A stretch of 37,023 nucleotides of DNA. Source: Fidelibacterota bacterium (GTDB taxonomy: Bacteria; Fidelibacterota; Marinisomatia; Marinisomatales; UBA1611). The position numbers and the translations under genes were made by a program. A model generated the notes under the pieces. That model did not search any database and was not told the origin of the DNA. It saw nothing but the letters and a program-made list of their open reading frames with translations. This document shows positions 33,047-37,023 of this stretch, one piece after another; within the stretch, counting starts at the first letter, position 1, and each line of letters opens with the position of its first letter. The stretch is from contig PAPB01000004.1 of assembly GCA_002708715.1 (NCBI GenBank), forward strand, positions 1 through 37,023, read 5' to 3'.

Positions 33047-33742
33047 ATGTGTGGCAGAAAAACCTTAACAAAAGATATTGCTTCGATTATTCATGAAATG
33101 GACATTGAAGAATGTGAAGCAAATAATTATATACCAAACTATAATATAGCACCAACACAATTTTCTCCTATTTTGATTAAACACAATAATAAAAGGAGAA
33201 TTAAAATGATGAAATGGGGATTAATTCCAAAGTGGTCAAAAGATTTATCAATAGGATCTAAAATGATTAATGCTCGAATAGAAACAATTATGGAAAAACC
33301 TTCATTTAATAGTTTAATACATAGTAACAGATGTATAGTATTAGTTGATGGTTATTATGAATGGGATAGTACAACATCCCAACCTTATTACCTTTACCAT
33401 CAAAAGAAACATATACTTCCTATCGCTGGGTTGTGGACAAAATGGCAAACGCCTAATTCTAAAAGTATATGTTCTTATACTGTTATTACTACAACTCCTA
33501 AAAATAACATTTCTCGAATACATAATAGAATGCCAGTAATTTTACATAAGGATAATATTGGAACTTGGATAGATTCTAAGAATAATAACATTTTAACGAT
33601 TTTAGGAAAAATCAAAAAATACAAACCAACTCTAAAATTTCATCCTGTTTCTAAAACCGTAAATTCTATTAAGAATAACTCAAAAAAATATATTGAACCC
33701 ATACAAATTAAAGCAACTATAAATTGTTTTACCAATAAATAA
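33047..33742 (+). CDS. YedK/HMCES-type abasic-site DNA-protein crosslink enzyme (SRAP family)
   Basis: A 231-residue protein. ATG 33047 puts the catalytic Cys at position 2, and Met removal exposes it for crosslinking. The other active-site residues are Asn75 (MINARIE), Glu105 (GYYEW) and His159 (HNRMPVIL), the same set and nearly the same positions as in E. coli YedK. YNIAPTQ and MKWGLIPKW are also conserved. The protein forms a thiazolidine link with abasic sites in single-stranded DNA and shields them during replication. The C-terminal 50 residues are basic and less conserved. It is not visibly in an operon, and I see no LexA-type box upstream. Confidence 0.95.
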   Translation: MCGRKTLTKDIASIIHEMDIEECEANNYIPNYNIAPTQFSPILIKHNNKRRIKMMKWGLIPKWSKDLSIGSKMINARIETIMEKPSFNSLIHSNRCIVLVDGYYEWDSTTSQPYYLYHQKKHILPIAGLWTKWQTPNSKSICSYTVITTTPKNNISRIHNRMPVILHKDNIGTWIDSKNNNILTILGKIKKYKPTLKFHPVSKTVNSIKNNSKKYIEPIQIKATINCFTNK

Positions 33743-33813
33743 GAACTCATCAAAATCATATATTGATACTCTATTTTTTATAACCAAAGAATAATAATAT
33801 TATAAAAAAACCT

Positions 33814-33895
33814 TTTTGTGATTTTTTCAAGTAAATTTATTAATATTCGGTATCAAATTTGAAGAATCTTTTCAAATTATAAAAAGGAGAAACTC
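33814..33895 (+). promoter_or_regulatory. Receptor leader: inverted repeat and strong ribosome-binding site
   Basis: AATTTGAA (33856-33863) and TTCAAATT (33871-33878) form an 8-bp perfect inverted repeat with a 7-base loop. AAGGAG (33884-33889) lies six bases before ATG 33896, one of only a few clear Shine-Dalgarno sequences in the window. A possible promoter (TTGTGA 33816-33821, TAATAT 33841-33846, 19-base spacer) is weakly supported. The inverted repeat is either an operator or a stem next to the RBS. Confidence 0.4.
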
Positions 33896-36802
33896 ATGAA
33901 TCGTTATCAGCAAATTTTAGCTGTAATTCTTTTCTTTTCCCTATCAACATTTTCAGTTGCACAAATAACTGTTTCTGGAACTGTAACAGATGCTTCAACA
34001 GGTGAAGCACTTGCAGGAGCCAATGTTGTTGTAAATGGGACAGAAAAAGGATCTGCTGCAGATGTAAATGGCGCATTTAGAATAAATAATGTTCCAAACG
34101 GTGCCACATTAACAGCATCTATGATAGGATATTCAGATGCATCAATGAGTGCTGCATCAACTGTAAACTTTAAACTTTCTGCATCCGCATTAGAAATGTC
34201 TGCTCTTGATGTTGTTGCTAACAAGGCAACCTACAGAAAAACACCTGTAGCATTTACTGATCTTAATGAAGAAGAGCTTCAGTTAAGGGTTGCATCACAA
34301 GATTTAACAATGGTAATGAATGAAACACCAGGAGTATACGCAACCAATGGTGGTGGAGGCGCTGGAGATTCATATCTTTACGTTCGTGGATTTGATCAAA
34401 GAAATACAGCAATCTTAATAAATGGTGTCCCTGTTAATGATATGGAAAATGGATGGGTTTACTGGTCAAATTGGGATGGAATGAGTGATGTTACATCCTC
34501 AATCCAGATTCAAAGGGGACTTGGGGCAAGCAATCTTGCAATTGGTTCAGTAGGCGGAACGATAAATGTTAGGACAAGTGCCGCAGAACAAGAGTCAGGT
34601 GGAAGTTTTAAACAAGAAACTGGTTCATATAATTTTCAAAAAAGCACTTTAACCTATCACACAGGTCTTTCTAATTCTGGATTTGCTTTATCAGCGCTAT
34701 TACAAAGAAAAACAGGTTCTGGTTATGCATATGGAACATGGACTGATGCATATGCCTATTTTTTAACAGCATCAAAAACATTTAAAAATAGTCTTTTAGA
34801 TGTTTATGTCTTAGGAGCTCCACAACAACATGGTCAAAGAGATGGGGATAATAATCACCCTTTTGAAACCTGGAATGATGTGCATGGAGGAGATTTAAGA
34901 ACTAATTCTGGATACAATGGTTCCTATGATGGAAGTGGAAGTGGTTGGGGCTATGTTTCTGAAGCAAATGCGCAAAAAATAAAAACTGGCCAAAGTTCTC
35001 TTGATGCAGTAGGGTCTGCTTTATTTGGTAATGTATTACACACAAGAAAAGAAATTGGTGGTGATAAATGGATGATTAATAATCGTACAAATTATTACCA
35101 TAAACCTGTTTATGGTTTGAACTTCAAATACGATGTAAATAATAAAACAACTATCAGTAATGTTCTATATTATTCAACTGGTCGTGGGGGAGGCACAGGA
35201 CCGCTTAATTCTCGAGGAACAGGTTTATATGCAGATGATTCATTAGATGCTGATGGAAACACTGTGAATTTTTACTCTGAAGCTAGTGTTAAATATATAA
35301 ATCCTAATCCTGATTCAGAAGTACCAGGCCAATATGATTGGGACGGCTTTATTGATTATAATACCTATGTTGATGAAAATCTAAACAATCCTTTAGCTTG
35401 GGATATTGATGATAATGGTGACACTCTTGGTGTTACTGCTTGGGGTAGCCATACGTGGATGGGTACAGATACATTATCAAGTCAATATGCAACTCTACAG
35501 TGGAATTATGGAAGACCTTATGATCGTACTTACAGCGATGATGAAATACGTTCTAAAGCAATTATTCGTGGATCTGTAAACCATCATGACTGGTATGGAT
35601 CTATTTCAACTCTTACACATGATTTTAGTGATAATTTAAAAGGTACTTTTGCATTGGATGCTAGAAGCTATACTGGTGAACACTATCGTCAAGTATTGAA
35701 CTTACTAGGTGGAGACTATTTTATTGATCTATATGGAAACGTAAACGATACAGATAATGATAGTAAAATGAAACGTGTTGGTGATCAAATCGCCTACCAT
35801 AACATAGGATATGTAAAATGGCTCGGCTATTCAAGCCAATTAGAATACTCTACGAATCAATTATCAACGGTTCTAAGTCTTGCTAGATCATCAACAATTT
35901 ATCAACGTGAAGACAGACATAATTATACGCAAACACAAGCAATGTCTGCTAAAGCAGCTTTTGATGGGCATGCATATAAAGTTGGAGCAAATTATAATGT
36001 TTCAGATAATTTAAATGTATTCGCAAATTTTGGTAGACTGCAAACAGCTCCAAAGTTTAATAGTGTATTTCTAAACTATGTAAACGATGTAAACCCAAAG
36101 GCAAATCCTGAAAAAGTTCAATCCATGGAATTTGGAGTTGGGTATAATACTGGGAATATTCGTGCGAACTTTAATTATTATAATACAGACTGGATGGATA
36201 AATCATTAATTAAATCCTCTGGAAATTCTATTTTCAATATTGAAGGTATCGACGCTAAACATTCTGGTGTTGAACTAGATTTAAAAATGGGCTTAATGAA
36301 AATGTTATCAATCAATACAAGTCTATCAATTGGTAACTGGACTTGGAATAGTGATATTGAAAATGTTACTGTATTTGATGATTATAATCGAGGTGGGGAA
36401 TCAGAGACAATCAGCATCTTCACAAAAGGAGTACATGTTGGTGGTGCCCCTCAAACTCAATTAAGTCTTGGGTTAGATGCAAGACCTATAGATGGATTAG
36501 TTGTTTATCCTGTAGTCAAATACTTTAATAATATGTATGCAGATTTTGATCCAGCCGATAGAACAAGCGCAGATGGTGGAGATTCTTATAAAGCAGACGC
36601 TGCAACAATTATGGATCTACATACAACATATAGTCTAGACCTACTGGGATATAACATGTCTATAGGTTTTCATGCACTAAATCTCTTAGATACAGAATAT
36701 ATAAATACTGCCTTAGATGGAGGTGATGGCTCTGCCGAGGGAGTAGAAGTATTCTATGGTTTAGGTAGAAGAATCAATCTATCTTTAGGAATTAATTTTT
36801 AA
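33896..36802 (+). CDS. TonB-dependent receptor with carboxypeptidase-regulatory-like N-terminal domain
   Basis: A 968-residue outer-membrane protein. The signal peptide ends at AQ near residue 23. Residues 24-100 form the CarboxypepD_reg-like domain (ITVSGTVTDASTGEALAGAN, GAFRINNVPNG). The plug follows (about 105-230): YLYVRGFDQRNTAILINGVP, GWVYWSNWDGMSD, IQRGLGASNLAIGSVGGTIN. The remainder is a 22-strand barrel ending RRINLSLGINF with the usual terminal Phe. Compared with SusC it lacks an obvious paired SusD in the window. The coding sequence is less AT-rich and more regular than its neighbours, consistent with high expression. It has a strong RBS and its own terminator. The ligand is unknown; iron chelates, glycans and vitamin B12 are all possible. 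Confidence 0.92.
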   Translation: MNRYQQILAVILFFSLSTFSVAQITVSGTVTDASTGEALAGANVVVNGTEKGSAADVNGAFRINNVPNGATLTASMIGYSDASMSAASTVNFKLSASALEMSALDVVANKATYRKTPVAFTDLNEEELQLRVASQDLTMVMNETPGVYATNGGGGAGDSYLYVRGFDQRNTAILINGVPVNDMENGWVYWSNWDGMSDVTSSIQIQRGLGASNLAIGSVGGTINVRTSAAEQESGGSFKQETGSYNFQKSTLTYHTGLSNSGFALSALLQRKTGSGYAYGTWTDAYAYFLTASKTFKNSLLDVYVLGAPQQHGQRDGDNNHPFETWNDVHGGDLRTNSGYNGSYDGSGSGWGYVSEANAQKIKTGQSSLDAVGSALFGNVLHTRKEIGGDKWMINNRTNYYHKPVYGLNFKYDVNNKTTISNVLYYSTGRGGGTGPLNSRGTGLYADDSLDADGNTVNFYSEASVKYINPNPDSEVPGQYDWDGFIDYNTYVDENLNNPLAWDIDDNGDTLGVTAWGSHTWMGTDTLSSQYATLQWNYGRPYDRTYSDDEIRSKAIIRGSVNHHDWYGSISTLTHDFSDNLKGTFALDARSYTGEHYRQVLNLLGGDYFIDLYGNVNDTDNDSKMKRVGDQIAYHNIGYVKWLGYSSQLEYSTNQLSTVLSLARSSTIYQREDRHNYTQTQAMSAKAAFDGHAYKVGANYNVSDNLNVFANFGRLQTAPKFNSVFLNYVNDVNPKANPEKVQSMEFGVGYNTGNIRANFNYYNTDWMDKSLIKSSGNSIFNIEGIDAKHSGVELDLKMGLMKMLSINTSLSIGNWTWNSDIENVTVFDDYNRGGESETISIFTKGVHVGGAPQTQLSLGLDARPIDGLVVYPVVKYFNNMYADFDPADRTSADGGDSYKADAATIMDLHTTYSLDLLGYNMSIGFHALNLLDTEYINTALDGGDGSAEGVEVFYGLGRRINLSLGINF

Positions 36803-36830
36803 TTAAGTCCATAATAAAAATAAAGTTAAC

Positions 36831-36857
36831 AAAATGCCCTCTTTAGAGGGCTTTTTG
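36831..36857 (+). terminator. Intrinsic terminator after the TonB-dependent receptor
   Basis: GCCCTC (36836-36841) and GAGGGC (36846-36851) form a 6-bp stem with a TTTA loop, preceded by AAAA and followed by five T. It lies 30 bases after the stop at 36802. The remaining gap to 37009 shows no gene. Confidence 0.88.
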
Positions 36858-37009
36858 TTATTTATATATAATTTTTTCTAATTATAAAATAACAAATTAT
36901 TAATCTGAATTATTTTTTTAACAAATATTATTTAACATAAAAAACTATTTTATTTAATATAGGTAACTAATTTGATTCGCCTATTCAAAGTAAACTAAGG
37001 AGATAAAAC

Positions 37010-37023
37010 ATGTATTGTTTCAT
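37010..37023 (+). CDS. Start of an unidentified gene, 3' truncated by window edge
   Basis: AAGGAG (36997-37002) lies seven bases before ATG 37010, which opens MYCF and runs off the window. The RBS is as good as that of the receptor gene, so a real and well-translated gene is likely. Nothing can be said about the product. A terminator separates it from the receptor gene, so it has its own promoter within 36858-37009. Confidence 0.6.

Noticed and set aside
33907-34224. 105-codon open frame on the - strand within the TonB receptor gene
   Set aside because: It is antisense to the signal peptide and carboxypeptidase-like domain; the Ala/Val-rich content is what antisense of Gly/Ala/Thr-rich codons gives.
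3-37000. CRISPR array, phage, transposase or toxin-antitoxin system
   Set aside because: No evenly spaced repeats, integrase, transposase, capsid or terminase-like protein was seen. The MORN-repeat protein is sometimes labelled YwqK-type antitoxin, but no toxin is adjacent.

Overview
The window is a very AT-rich bacterial chromosome segment. It shows no phage, plasmid, insertion-sequence or CRISPR signature. The gene content points to a marine member of the Fibrobacteres-Chlorobi-Bacteroidetes (FCB) superphylum. The evidence is a TonB-dependent receptor with a carboxypeptidase-regulatory-like N-terminal domain, a secreted protein with a type IX secretion (Por/FlgD-like) C-terminal tail, a CruF-type carotenoid enzyme, many small lipoproteins, frequent TTG starts and few Shine-Dalgarno sequences. 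Candidatus Marinimicrobia (SAR406) is my best guess, but that is inference and there is no rRNA gene to confirm it.

Layout. 1-2.7 kb: three poorly characterised + strand genes (a 5'-truncated SCP2-like protein, a lipoprotein/outer-membrane protein, a membrane zinc-ribbon protein), each followed by a copy of one hairpin repeat. 2.8-5.6 kb (-): a large membrane glycosyltransferase-like protein and a methyltransferase. 5.9-9.6 kb (+): a lipoprotein, then a CotH-kinase/beta-helix protein coupled to a VTC/polyphosphate-polymerase-type protein. 9.7-13.4 kb (-): a metallophosphoesterase-like protein, a methyltransferase, and a MotB/MotA-like ion-channel pair. 13.6-15.5 kb: a GT4 glycosyltransferase and a methyltransferase. 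15.8-18.1 kb (+): a tight cluster of a MORN-repeat protein, a small membrane protein, a cyclic-nucleotide-binding protein and an AI-2E-family transporter. 18.1-20.2 kb (-): a lipoprotein oligopeptidase B. 20.5-21.25 kb (+): a small secreted protein and a candidate structured small RNA with its own promoter and terminator. 21.26-24.5 kb (-): a four-gene operon of RlmB, a class IV aminotransferase, a sulfotransferase-like protein and CruF. 24.7-26.6 kb: a GT4 and an FkbM methyltransferase. 26.9 kb: a tRNA with anticodon CAU. 27.0-32.2 kb (+): a six-gene, nearly gapless operon ending in a nucleotide pyrophosphatase/phosphodiesterase and an S1/P1 nuclease. 32.2-37 kb: GpmA, a YedK/HMCES protein, a large TonB-dependent receptor and the first codons of another gene.

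How the genes work together. Glycosyltransferases and methyltransferases scattered as small units on alternating strands suggest surface-glycan decoration. The 27-32 kb operon plausibly secretes enzymes that break down extracellular nucleic acids and phosphodiesters. The rlmB operon joins a housekeeping rRNA methylase to an unexplained aminotransferase/sulfotransferase pair and a carotenoid step. The least explained items are the hairpin repeat family in the left part, with compensatory base changes, and the 21.1-kb RNA element, where a near-perfect ribosome-binding sequence can be masked by one arm of a three-way switch.
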